A DNA stretch of 24,732 bases from the NCBI GenBank assembly GCA_046262435.1, contig JBHEMT010000047.1, positions 1 through 24,732 on the forward strand, given 5' to 3'. This stretch comes from JBHEMT01 sp046262435 (GTDB lineage Bacteria > Chloroflexota > Dormibacteria > Aeolococcales > Aeolococcaceae). Position 1 is the stretch's first letter; each line of letters starts with the position of its first letter. The notes below the pieces were generated by a model. That model was not told the origin of the DNA. It saw only the letters and a program-made list of their open reading frames with translations, and made no database searches. Made by a program: the position numbers and the translations under genes. This document shows, piece after piece, positions 9,633-16,376 of this stretch.

Positions 9633-9661
9633 AGGGTAGAGAAGCCGGTCAGCGGCGTCAA
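9633..9661 (-). promoter_or_regulatory. Sigma-70-type promoter of the transporter/transhydrogenase operon
   Basis: Read on the - strand, TTGACG (9661-9656) is followed after exactly 17 nt by TACCCT (9638-9633). The -35 element matches five of six consensus bases, and the -10 element fits the TANNNT form used by high-GC bacteria. It lies about 65 nt before ATG 9568, leaving a leader of about 58 nt that contains the GGAG ribosome binding site. The -35 element overlaps the stop codon (9660-9658) of the upstream TlpA-like gene, so the two transcription units abut. Confidence 0.6.
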
Positions 9662-10245
9662 GGGTGCATCGCCTCCCTGACTCCGAATAGATCGGCTACG
9701 CGCGACCGGAGGGCCTCCTCGGTCAGCGCGCCGGTGGCGACGTCCAGCAGCCTGCCATCGCTGCCGTAGAAGGCGGTGATGGGCAGACCGCGCCGGCCCA
9801 GGGCATCGTGCAGGCCGCTGTCCTGGCGGCCGCCGCTGTCTCGTGCCAGGGTGAACCGGCCGTAACCCAGCTCCCGGGCGAAGCCCACCCCGTCGCCCGT
9901 CTCCATGGAGTCGACTCCGAGGAACTGGACCCTGCCGCGCAGGTCGCCGCTCGCGTGGACGAAGCCAGGCGCCTCGCCCCGGCAGGCTGTGCACCACGAG
10001 GCAAAGAAGTTGGCCACCAGGGGTTCGCCGCGGAAGTCGGCGAGCCGGACCGGGGCGCCCCCACCAAGGCGGGGGAGCTCGAAACGCGCCGGATCGGTGG
10101 AGACCTTGGCCGGCGTCATGCCATCGCGGCCACCGCCGCGCGCGCCACCCACCAATACGGCCACCAGCGCAGCCATGCCTACGACCACGAGCACGGCGAT
10201 CGCCGCCGCCCGCGGAGGCCTGCCGGCAGGTCTCGTCTGGCTCAC
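9658..10245 (-). CDS. TlpA/ResA-like membrane-anchored thioredoxin
   Basis: The 195-residue protein has a basic N-terminus, one membrane helix (residues about 13-33) and an extracytoplasmic thioredoxin fold. The redox motif is W-C85-T-A-C88 within NFFASWCTACRGEAP. The cis-proline region is GLPITAFYG, and the TlpA-type start of the domain reads FELPRLGGGAPVRLADFRG. Such proteins reduce disulfides outside the cytoplasm, for instance apocytochrome c during heme attachment (ResA, CcmG) or copper-site proteins. No cytochrome-assembly gene is adjacent, so the partner is unknown. The gene begins 6 bp after the stop of the upstream thioredoxin-like lipoprotein, and the two are almost certainly co-transcribed. 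Confidence 0.85.
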   Translation of the reverse strand: MSQTRPAGRPPRAAAIAVLVVVGMAALVAVLVGGARGGGRDGMTPAKVSTDPARFELPRLGGGAPVRLADFRGEPLVANFFASWCTACRGEAPGFVHASGDLRGRVQFLGVDSMETGDGVGFARELGYGRFTLARDSGGRQDSGLHDALGRRGLPITAFYGSDGRLLDVATGALTEEALRSRVADLFGVREAMHP

Positions 10246-10251
10246 CGGCAG

Positions 10252-11160
10252 TCAGCCGGCCGAGACATCGACGGCCGGGACCTTTCCGGCCAGGGTGCCG
10301 ATCGCGGCAGTGCCGAGCTCCTTGGCGGTGACCGGCCCCTCGAACCGGTCGCTGACCACGCCGGCTGCGTTGACGAAGTAGATCCAGGGATCGGTCTGCA
10401 GGCCGAACGCGGTGAAGGCAGGGTTGACGGTGGCGGTCTCGTCGGGGCCGGCCGGGACGTGAACCTCGACGTGCTCGACGAGGAACCCCCCGCAGAACTG
10501 TCGACAGAGCTGCTGCAGCACCTGTACCGTCGGGCCGCAGGTCCTGCTCTTGCAGAATCCCGGCTGGCCGAAGTAGAGAACCATCGGGCGGTGCTGAGCG
10601 AGGCCATCGGCGATGGTGGCGGTGTGCCAGGGGTCGGGGGGAACCCCGCTGTCGATCTGGCCGATGGTCACGCCCGGGGTGCCCAGGATGGCCTGCCGCA
10701 GCGGCGGCACCTGATGCCCGACGGGCAGCTCGTGCGACCGGTTGGTCACCACCGCCACGGTGGCGCCGTCGAAGCGTCGCCCGTCGGTCATCGAGGCGTG
10801 CACCCGCAGCGTGATCGGACCCGGGGCGGGAAAGCGGGCCGTCCCCACATAGATGGGGATCTGCCCGTACTCCGCGCCAATGCCCTCCAGCGGACGGCTC
10901 TCGAGGGTGGTGCCTGCGCGCACCAGTTCCAGCCTGGCCCGGGCGCCGTTCAGTGGACGCTGGGAAGCGTCGAAGAGGGCGAAGCTGACCCGATCGACCC
11001 CGACCAGGATCTCGGTGTTCTGCGCTGACACCAGCAGCCGCGCTGGGGCAGGGGCGACGCCGGCGGAGGGGGCGTCGCCGGCGCAGCTCGAGATGAGCAT
11101 GCCCAGCCCCATGAGCCCGCCTGCTGCGAGGCGCCGCCGTTCGCGGGCCACTCGTTCCAC
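10252..11160 (-). CDS. Lipoprotein with a C-terminal thioredoxin-like domain
   Basis: The 302-residue product has an Arg-rich n-region, a hydrophobic stretch and a lipobox LISSC with the acylated residue at Cys26, so it should be anchored outside the cytoplasmic membrane. Residues about 40-140 look like an all-beta domain (LEVRAGT-type strands, ITLRVHAS), possibly immunoglobulin-like. The C-terminal part is thioredoxin-like: MVLYFGQPGFCKSRTCGP replaces the usual CxxC with C-x4-C, a further CRQFC follows, and a DPWIYFVNAAG strand comes next. The spread Cys pairs suggest a metal or redox role rather than classical oxidoreductase chemistry. GTG 11160 has no Shine-Dalgarno sequence but sits 8 nt after a TACACT -10-like hexamer, which argues for leaderless expression. 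ATG 11112 is the alternative start but would lose the basic n-region. Confidence 0.75.
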   Translation of the reverse strand: MERVARERRRLAAGGLMGLGMLISSCAGDAPSAGVAPAPARLLVSAQNTEILVGVDRVSFALFDASQRPLNGARARLELVRAGTTLESRPLEGIGAEYGQIPIYVGTARFPAPGPITLRVHASMTDGRRFDGATVAVVTNRSHELPVGHQVPPLRQAILGTPGVTIGQIDSGVPPDPWHTATIADGLAQHRPMVLYFGQPGFCKSRTCGPTVQVLQQLCRQFCGGFLVEHVEVHVPAGPDETATVNPAFTAFGLQTDPWIYFVNAAGVVSDRFEGPVTAKELGTAAIGTLAGKVPAVDVSAG

Positions 11161-11180
11161 GTATCGCCAGTGTATGGCGA
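11158..11180 (-). promoter_or_regulatory. Candidate leaderless promoter overlapping an inverted repeat, before the lipoprotein gene
   Basis: On the - strand TACACT (11174-11169) lies exactly 8 nt before GTG 11160, placing the predicted transcript start at or next to the start codon. A possible -35 element, ATGCCG, lies 17 nt upstream. The hexamer sits inside a perfect dyad, TCGCCA-N5-TGGCGA (11164-11180), which could be a repressor operator covering the promoter. Confidence 0.45.
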
Positions 11181-11206
11181 CCCGGCGATCGCGGCATCGC
11201 GGGAGA

Positions 11207-11359
11207 TCACCCTCCCGCGGACCGAGTCCGCGGCCGGGTACGGCGCGGCTCCGCGGTGGTGCGCCGGGCGCCCCAGCAGGGGGCCCAGAGCTCGCGCATT
11301 GCCAGGTAGCGCTCCAGGGCCGACCTCTCGGCGAGGTCGGCGCGCTGCTCAGGACTCAT
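11207..11359 (-). CDS. Possible 50-residue hypothetical protein
   Basis: A short frame starts at ATG 11359 and stops at TGA 11209-11207. AGGGAGAG lies five nt before the ATG, one of the better ribosome binding sites in the window. The product begins MSPEQRADLAERSALERYLAMRELW, a plausible amphipathic helix. It continues with APCWGARR and ends in an Arg/Pro-rich tail. I recognise no family and see no membrane segment. It fills part of the otherwise empty 376-bp gap between the lipoprotein gene and the coiled-coil gene, with its stop codon 46 bp upstream of the lipoprotein start. The strong ribosome binding site is the main support. The short length and basic tail, which are easily produced by chance in GC-rich DNA, count against it. 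Confidence 0.45.
   Translation of the reverse strand: MSPEQRADLAERSALERYLAMRELWAPCWGARRTTAEPRRTRPRTRSAGG
11215..11233. repeat. Perfect hairpin, 8-bp stem with 3-nt loop
   Basis: CCGCGGAC at 11215-11222 and GTCCGCGG at 11226-11233 form a perfect inverted repeat around CGA. It lies at the 3' end of the possible 50-residue gene, just before its stop codon on the - strand. There is no T-run on either side, so it is not a standard intrinsic terminator. It could be a protein-binding dyad or a strong RNA hairpin. Confidence 0.4.
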
Positions 11360-11465
11360 GGCGTCTCTCCCTGTCGTTTGACCGTCGGGCCAGCGTGTTC
11401 CGCCCCCGCGACAACAGCCTGTCGCGCGGCGGCACCGGCCGCCGGCATCCGCCAGCGCATCCGTC

Positions 11466-11471
11466 TACCCT
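11466..11471 (+). promoter_or_regulatory. Candidate -10 element of the coiled-coil gene
   Basis: TACCCT, the same -10 hexamer as in the transporter operon promoter, lies 65 nt before ATG 11537. It would give a leader of about 58 nt with an AGGAG ribosome binding site. No convincing -35 hexamer is seen at 16-18 nt upstream. Confidence 0.3.
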
Positions 11472-11536
11472 TGAGGACATCGGGCGCGCGGCAGCGCCCG
11501 CGTCGATCCCTCGGGACACTGAAGACAGGAGTGACG

Positions 11537-12181
11537 ATGCCGGCTCAGCCCACCGCAGCGGTCGACCTCGCGGCCCTGGCCGACAGCCTCCTGCGCGACC
11601 TGGTGCTTCTCGGGGTCGCCGTCACCCTTGCGATGACCGCCGTTTTCCTGGTGCTCACCATCGTCGTGTATCGGCGCGTCCGTCGCCTGGCGCCGGTGCG
11701 GCGCAGCGTCCTCGCGGTACGGGCGCAGACGCTGCCACCGGGGCCGGCGCGCAGCCTCGCGCAACTCCGGCGCAGCCTTGACGGCAGCGTGCGCACCACC
11801 CGCGACTGCGTGGCCCACGCCAGGACCCGGGGGCAGCGAGTCAACGAGCTGCCCCATTCCGTTGCCCATCTCGCCCGCACCGCTCGTTTCCTTGACGACC
11901 AGCTGCGCGATCTGGAACACGAGGTCGATCCTCGGGAGCAGGCCGCTCAGCTTCCGGTGGTGCGCGAGCGGGTGCTCCAACTCAACGCGACCGCCCTCCA
12001 GGTGCGCGAAGCCGTCTGCGCCACCGCGACGATGCTCACCGACGCTGAGCTGCGCATCCTTGCCGCTGATGTCGACCGACAGGCGCTCCGGCTTGCGAGC
12101 TACGGCGCCGCCCATCGCGAGCTGCAGGAAGCCAGCCCAGGCCCAATGCTGCGCGGCTCCTCACGCGTCCCCGGGCGCTGA
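11537..12181 (+). CDS. Membrane-anchored coiled-coil protein of unknown function
   Basis: The 214-residue product has one strong N-terminal membrane helix (residues about 20-44, LVLLGVAVTLAMTAVFLVLTI), followed by a basic stop-transfer YRRVRRLAPVRR. The remaining 165 residues are rich in Ala, Leu, Arg and Glu with heptad-like spacing (LAQLRRSLDGSVRTTRDCV, FLDDQLRDLEHEVDP), so a long cytoplasmic coiled coil is expected. This layout recalls DUF948-type and other single-pass scaffold proteins, but no family can be named. AGGAG six nt before ATG 11537 fixes the start. The glutamine amidotransferase gene follows after 70 bp on the same strand and may be co-transcribed. Confidence 0.7.
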   Translation: MPAQPTAAVDLAALADSLLRDLVLLGVAVTLAMTAVFLVLTIVVYRRVRRLAPVRRSVLAVRAQTLPPGPARSLAQLRRSLDGSVRTTRDCVAHARTRGQRVNELPHSVAHLARTARFLDDQLRDLEHEVDPREQAAQLPVVRERVLQLNATALQVREAVCATATMLTDAELRILAADVDRQALRLASYGAAHRELQEASPGPMLRGSSRVPGR

Positions 12182-12251
12182 CCCTGGGCTCGACATTGCA
12201 TCGTCCGCCGGGGCCATGCCCGGCGCCGGGTGACCCACGGCGCGGCAGACG

Positions 12252-12983
12252 ATGAGCAACCGTCGCACCGTCTTGGTGCTCGCCAACGAGGCCGACCAGG
12301 ACACCGGGCTGGTGGGTGACCGCCTGCGCGAGCATGGCTATGAGCTCCGCGTCGTCATCCGCGAACAGCCGGGCCGGCTTCCCGACCCCCGCGACCATGA
12401 TGTGGTGATCTCGCTCGGCTCGGCCTGGTCCACGTACTGGAAGGACGCGGCCGCTGCAGTGGTCCGGGAGACCCAGGCGTTGCAGGCTGCTGCCGCAGCC
12501 GAGGTGCCAATGCTGGGCATCTGTTTCGGTTCCCAACTGGTTGCTGCCGCGCTTGGCGGCACCGTGGGCCGAGCGTCGGAGCTCGAGGTCGGCTGGACCG
12601 CCGTGGCCACGGACGAACCGGAGCTGGTCGGGCCCGGCCCGTGGTTCCAGTGGCACGGCGACAGCTGGACCGCGCCGCCGGGCGCCAGGGTGGTGGCCCG
12701 CACCGCGGTCTGCGCGCAGGCCTTCACCCTGGGGCGCACCCTCGCCGTCCAGTTTCACCCCGAGGTCACTCCCGAGGTCGTGGAGCGCTGGGCCCGGGAG
12801 GATCCAAGGAGCCTCACCGCGGCCGGAGTCGACCCCGACACCCTGCTGGCCACAACCCGCCGACTCGCCGATGCCGCGAGGAGTCGCGCCGCCGCTCTGG
12901 TCGATGCATTCCTGGAGCGCTGCGTGGGCACCGCCGCCGCCCCGGGTGCTGCGGCCGGAGCTAGCCGCCCGCTGGAGGGGTGA
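12252..12983 (+). CDS. Class I glutamine amidotransferase (GMP-synthase-like GATase1 domain)
   Basis: The 243-residue stand-alone GATase has the nucleophile Cys91 in the elbow GICFGSQ and the catalytic partners His169 and Glu171 in QFHPE, so the triad is complete. A WHGDSW motif precedes the His, as in GuaA-type and YpdE/GATase-like proteins. Such domains hydrolyse glutamine and pass ammonia to a synthetase, or hydrolyse gamma-glutamyl substrates. No acceptor synthetase domain is attached or adjacent, so the acceptor is unknown; a gamma-glutamyl hydrolase-like role is an alternative. The C-terminal 20 residues are Ala/Gly-rich and overlap by 23 bp, tail to tail, the 3' end of the SDR gene on the other strand. 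Confidence 0.85.
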   Translation: MSNRRTVLVLANEADQDTGLVGDRLREHGYELRVVIREQPGRLPDPRDHDVVISLGSAWSTYWKDAAAAVVRETQALQAAAAAEVPMLGICFGSQLVAAALGGTVGRASELEVGWTAVATDEPELVGPGPWFQWHGDSWTAPPGARVVARTAVCAQAFTLGRTLAVQFHPEVTPEVVERWAREDPRSLTAAGVDPDTLLATTRRLADAARSRAAALVDAFLERCVGTAAAPGAAAGASRPLEG

Positions 12984-13749
12984 CCCCGGAGGCGGACTCC
13001 GGCAGCACCTGGCCGCCGTCCACCACCAGCGCCTGCCCGGTGACGTAGGCGGCCTCGTCCGAGGCGAGATACAGGCAGGCGTAGCCCACGTCCTCCGGGG
13101 AGCCGAGCCGGCCCTGCGGGACCGCGGCGGTCATGGCTCGAAGGTAGTCCGGCCCGAGTGCGCGCAATCCTTCGGTGAGGATGTTGCCGGGAAGAACCGC
13201 GTTGACGGTGATCTTCATGGGCGCAAGCTCGATTGCGGCGCTGCGCATGAAGCCCAACTGTCCAGCCTTGCTGGCGCCGTACACCGACGAGCCGGGGTAT
13301 CCGGTGATCGGTCCGGTGATCGACGAGGTGAGGATCACCCGCCCACGGCCCGAGGCCTGCAGCGCCGGCAGGCACGCCTGCACCGAGAGGATGCATCCCC
13401 GCAGGTTCACGCCCAGCACCTCATCGAGCTCGGCAACCGCCATCTCGGCGAGGCTCGACTCCGGGTAGATCCCCGCGTTGGCGCAGAGCACATCAATCCC
13501 TCCGTGCCGCTCCAGAGCAACCGCGGCGACGGCACGGCACACCGCGGGATCCGCGATGTCGCCGAGGGTGTAGGACACAACGGCCCCGCCGGCGCTGAGC
13601 TGCTTGGTCGCCTCCTTCGCGGACGACTCGTCGCGGGCCACCAGCAGCACCCTGGCACCCGCCTCGGCGAACACCCGGGCGATACCCCGGCCGATGCCCC
13701 GGCTGCCCCCGGTGACGACCACCGAGCGTCCCGCGACCGAGTTGAACAT
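12961..13749 (-). CDS. Short-chain dehydrogenase/reductase (FabG-like)
   Basis: The 262-residue protein is a classical SDR oxidoreductase. The NAD(P)-binding motif TGGSRGIG occupies residues 13-20, NAG residues 92-94, and the catalytic tetrad is Asn116, Ser144, Tyr158 and Lys162. The C-terminal DEAAYVTGQALVVDGG is the normal FabG-like ending, and a short Pro/Gly tail follows it. Arg at position 17 after GGS favours NADPH (family knowledge). It reduces a ketone or oxidises an alcohol, but the substrate is not readable. It begins 6 bp after the methyltransferase stop, so the two form an operon. Its 3' end overlaps the convergent amidotransferase gene by 23 bp. Confidence 0.92.
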   Translation of the reverse strand: MFNSVAGRSVVVTGGSRGIGRGIARVFAEAGARVLLVARDESSAKEATKQLSAGGAVVSYTLGDIADPAVCRAVAAVALERHGGIDVLCANAGIYPESSLAEMAVAELDEVLGVNLRGCILSVQACLPALQASGRGRVILTSSITGPITGYPGSSVYGASKAGQLGFMRSAAIELAPMKITVNAVLPGNILTEGLRALGPDYLRAMTAAVPQGRLGSPEDVGYACLYLASDEAAYVTGQALVVDGGQVLPESASGVTPPAGG

Positions 13750-13755
13750 GTGGGC

Positions 13756-14355
13756 TCAGTCGCGCGCGCGGTGCACCGACACCGCGTAGTCACCACCGGT
13801 GTATGGCTCCCGGTCCCAGGTGGCCCAGCGGTCGACCAGCTGCAACCCCGCCGCATTGGTGTAGCCGTCGTAGGTGGCCAGGTCGAGCCCGTTGGGGATC
13901 AACTGGAAGCCGGCCACCAAGCGACCCCCAGGGGCGAGGTGACGCGTGAGGTTACGCACCACCTGCGCCTCGGTTCCCGGAGCGACGAAGATCATCACGT
14001 TGCCCGCGGCGGCGACGACATCGAAGCTTGCCGGCTGACCGTCCTCGCCCATGATCGTCACGTCGGCGAGGTCGCCCACCACCCAGAGCAGCCCCGGGGC
14101 CTTGCGCAGCGCGGTGGTGAGCATGCCTTCGTCGAGGTCCACGCCGGCCACCTCGATGCCGCGCCGGTCGAGCTCAATCGCCACCCGCCCGGTGCCGCAT
14201 CCCGCATCGAGAACGCTGCGCGGTTGGAAGGACTCGATCAGGTCGGCTTCGCCGTGCACGTGGTGCCCGGCGAGCTCGCGTTCGCGGAACGCCGAGTCGT
14301 ACTCGTCGCCATCGCGTCCCGGCCAGCGCCCCGCCCGCGTCACGGCCTGCTCCAT
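13756..14355 (-). CDS. SAM-dependent class I methyltransferase
   Basis: The 199-residue Rossmann-fold methyltransferase has motif I VLDAGCGTGR near residues 48-57, the acidic strand-2 end GVDLDEGML that contacts the SAM ribose, and the LVAGFQLIPNG region after motif III (LTRHLAPGGRLV). The length is that of a minimal class I enzyme without extra domains. The acceptor is unknown. ATG 14355 has no Shine-Dalgarno sequence but is preceded by TACACT with an 8-nt spacer, so it is probably the first codon of a leaderless mRNA. The SDR gene follows after 6 bp, suggesting joint work on one small molecule (inference). Confidence 0.88.
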   Translation of the reverse strand: MEQAVTRAGRWPGRDGDEYDSAFRERELAGHHVHGEADLIESFQPRSVLDAGCGTGRVAIELDRRGIEVAGVDLDEGMLTTALRKAPGLLWVVGDLADVTIMGEDGQPASFDVVAAAGNVMIFVAPGTEAQVVRNLTRHLAPGGRLVAGFQLIPNGLDLATYDGYTNAAGLQLVDRWATWDREPYTGGDYAVSVHRARD

Positions 14356-14369
14356 GGCGGCCGAGTGTA
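14353..14369 (-). promoter_or_regulatory. Candidate leaderless promoter of the methyltransferase-SDR operon
   Basis: On the - strand TACACT (14369-14364) stands exactly 8 nt before ATG 14355, the same hexamer and spacing as before the lipoprotein gene at 11160. A loose -35 element, GTGCCT, lies 18 nt upstream. There is no ribosome binding site in the 8-nt gap. Confidence 0.45.
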
Positions 14370-14418
14370 ATCAGCGTTCCACGGGTCAGGCACCTCATTC
14401 CCGAGGGGCCCGGCGGTC

Positions 14419-15741
14419 TCAGGTGAGTTTCAACGCACCGTCATGGCGGCGTTCGAAGGCGCGGGACACCGCCTCGTCGAGGCCGCCCGGTGGCACCAGA
14501 AGATACAAATCTTCTCCGTCGCATTCGAACCTGGCCCCCCCGGACGCGGCAATGTGGACCACGATGCGCGGGTCGACCGCACCCGTTCCGCCGAGTTCGG
14601 GGACGGGTGGTGCGGCCCCGAGGGAGTGGGCAAGCTCCGCGTACTGTCGCTTCCAGGTGACCGCCGGCACCCGCGGCAGCGGCGTTCCCAGGTGCCGCTC
14701 GAGCAGCATGGCCAGGGCAACCACGTGTGCCTGTTGGTGCTGGGGCACGGTCTGCCACAGGGCTCGCTCATGCACCAGTCCGGCGAGGATGTCCCGCGCG
14801 CGATCCACGATATCGTCGGGAGGAACCGCCACCCACACCGTTGTTCCGGCCCGGCCCGAGCGTGCCCACCATCCGTGCGCCACTGTGAGCCGTCCATCGG
14901 CCCGCGTTGCATCGCTCACCAGGGTGGGGAGGCGGGCGTGGCTGTCCGTCATTGCGCCAGGAAGGCAACCGGTTTCCTCGTCCCAAGCGCGTGTGGCCTT
15001 GAGCACCCGGCCATCACGCACCGCCGCGAGCGGGAGGGCCAGCCGCTGCAGGCCGAGCTCCAGGGTGCTGACCATTGTGCCGTCGGGTTCGCAGCGCAAC
15101 GGGTACAGGGCTGCCCCGAGTGTGTCGGCTGCGATGCGCGCGAATCCGAGCCCCCAGCCGTCCCGGTCCGCGCGCTGGCGTGCCGTCGCTGCCGCCTGCG
15201 CGGGTGCTCCGCACCCAGCCCAGGCAACCTCGAACGTGTGCTGTCGCAGCCCGAGCCGGATTTCCGACGCCCCCCCATGCACCTCAGCGTTGACCGCCAG
15301 CTGCACCAGCACAAGCGCCACCACCTCCGGTGAAGGCAGCCGCCGCTCGGGCCCGGCGTCCACCGTCACCCGCAGGGTGGTCCGTGCGGCGATTCCCGCC
15401 GCCGCCATCTCAAGCACGTCGCGGGAGCCGCCGTGGCTGTCTCCTCGGCGTCCCGCGAGAATCCGGAGGGCGCCGGCCACCATGCGAAGTTGCGCCGCCT
15501 GGGCGCCGGCGCCATCCCGAGCCAGGTCGGTAAGGCGGTCGAGCAGTTGCTCGAGGAGGCTTGTGCAGTGGGGGTCGATGTTGCTTGTCGACACCACGAG
15601 GCGGTTGCGTCGCACCGGATAGGACACAGCTCCAGGGGTGACGCCGGCCCACTCCGGCGTCATCGCGATCACCGAGTCGTGGGGATCGATGACCGCGGCG
15701 GGCAGTGGCAGTTCGGCCAGATCGGCGCTGCTGAGGTTCAT
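14419..15741 (-). CDS. Histidine-kinase-like ATPase-domain protein without a recognisable phosphoacceptor His
   Basis: The 440-residue cytoplasmic protein starts with a PAS-like segment (LPAAVIDPHDSVIAMTPEW, residues about 12-31). A helical region of about 80 residues follows, in the place of a dimerisation/phosphoacceptor domain but with no HExxH/HD-type box. Next is a HATPase_c-like domain: N-box LVQLAVNAEVHGGA near residue 148 and G2-box GWGLGFARIAADTLG near residue 193. The G1 box is degenerate (VAWAGCGAPA, without the usual DxGxG Asp). The last 200 residues match nothing I recognise. ATG 15741 overlaps the TGA of the response regulator gene as ATGA, so the two are coupled. It may be an ATP-binding partner or phosphatase-like regulator rather than an active kinase (inference). 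Confidence 0.7.
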   Translation of the reverse strand: MNLSSADLAELPLPAAVIDPHDSVIAMTPEWAGVTPGAVSYPVRRNRLVVSTSNIDPHCTSLLEQLLDRLTDLARDGAGAQAAQLRMVAGALRILAGRRGDSHGGSRDVLEMAAAGIAARTTLRVTVDAGPERRLPSPEVVALVLVQLAVNAEVHGGASEIRLGLRQHTFEVAWAGCGAPAQAAATARQRADRDGWGLGFARIAADTLGAALYPLRCEPDGTMVSTLELGLQRLALPLAAVRDGRVLKATRAWDEETGCLPGAMTDSHARLPTLVSDATRADGRLTVAHGWWARSGRAGTTVWVAVPPDDIVDRARDILAGLVHERALWQTVPQHQQAHVVALAMLLERHLGTPLPRVPAVTWKRQYAELAHSLGAAPPVPELGGTGAVDPRIVVHIAASGGARFECDGEDLYLLVPPGGLDEAVSRAFERRHDGALKLT

Positions 15742-16376
15742 GCGTCCATCGTCAACCGGTACCTACGATTGCCATGGGAGACAAGCCGGACCATGGAGCC
15801 CCGACCCGCGAGCCACGCGCCGAAGCGTCGCGCCGCCCTGGTCGCGGTGTCGGAGTGGAGGGCGACTACCTCGGGGTAGTGGACGACAAGACGTACCGCC
15901 TCGCGATGGTGGTGGTTCGCGCCGGTCGGCATGTGGACCACGGTCGAGCCGCCGGCAAGACGCAGGTCGCCCACCGACCGCTCGAGCATCTGGCTGATCC
16001 GCGCGACCAGCGATGCGTCGCCCTCGCGCTTGTCGTGCAGCCAGGCTCGCGGATGGGCGCGATGCACGCCGGAGCGGACCATGAATGAGTCGATGTTCGC
16101 CGAGTAGACGATGGTGAGACAGTCGGACACCTCACGTCCGAGGAGCGCCAGCAGCTCGGCGCACGACGAGAGCTGGTCCGGCGCCCTGCTCAAATCCCAG
16201 TCCACAATGGCCATCACCGGGCGGTTCGCCTCGAGGTTGTTCCGGAGCATCGACACGGCTCGGGAGGCACTGCGGGCGCAGAGCGGGTGCAGGCCCATGG
16301 CCGCCAGGTGGGCGCGGAGAGTCTCGAGCTGATGGGGGTCGTCCTCGAGGACGATCACCTCGGGGTTAGCCCGCAT
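15738..16376 (-). CDS. Response regulator with intact receiver domain and a novel C-terminal domain
   Basis: The 212-residue product opens with a receiver domain. It has the acidic pair in VIVLEDD, the acceptor Asp in AIVDWDLS, the Ser switch residue in VYSAN and the conserved Lys in LHDKREGD, so phosphorylation chemistry should be possible. Residues about 135-212 form a small basic domain (ARRFGAWLAGRGSMVRLV, GNRRYRL). It resembles a winged helix and aligns with the C-terminus of the upstream pseudo-receiver protein. ATG 16376 puts the first strand eight residues in and overlaps the preceding gene by 11 bp. TTG 16415 is an alternative with no better ribosome binding site. The product is probably the output regulator of the cassette facing the Tad operon. 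Confidence 0.75.
   Translation of the reverse strand: MRANPEVIVLEDDPHQLETLRAHLAAMGLHPLCARSASRAVSMLRNNLEANRPVMAIVDWDLSRAPDQLSSCAELLALLGREVSDCLTIVYSANIDSFMVRSGVHRAHPRAWLHDKREGDASLVARISQMLERSVGDLRLAGGSTVVHMPTGANHHHREAVRLVVHYPEVVALHSDTATRAARRFGAWLAGRGSMVRLVSHGNRRYRLTMDA

Noticed and set aside
9569..11197. Open frame of 542 codons on the - strand
   Set aside because: It runs in another frame through the TlpA-like and lipoprotein genes and is extremely Arg/Pro/Gly-rich. The other frame carries clear thioredoxin and lipobox motifs.
12541..14370. Open frame of 609 codons on the + strand
   Set aside because: It overlaps the amidotransferase, SDR and methyltransferase genes, which have intact catalytic motifs. 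No recognisable fold is seen in it.
14051..15622. Open frame of 523 codons on the + strand
   Set aside because: It is Ser/Arg/Thr/Pro-rich and antisense to the methyltransferase and kinase-like genes, so a compositional artefact.
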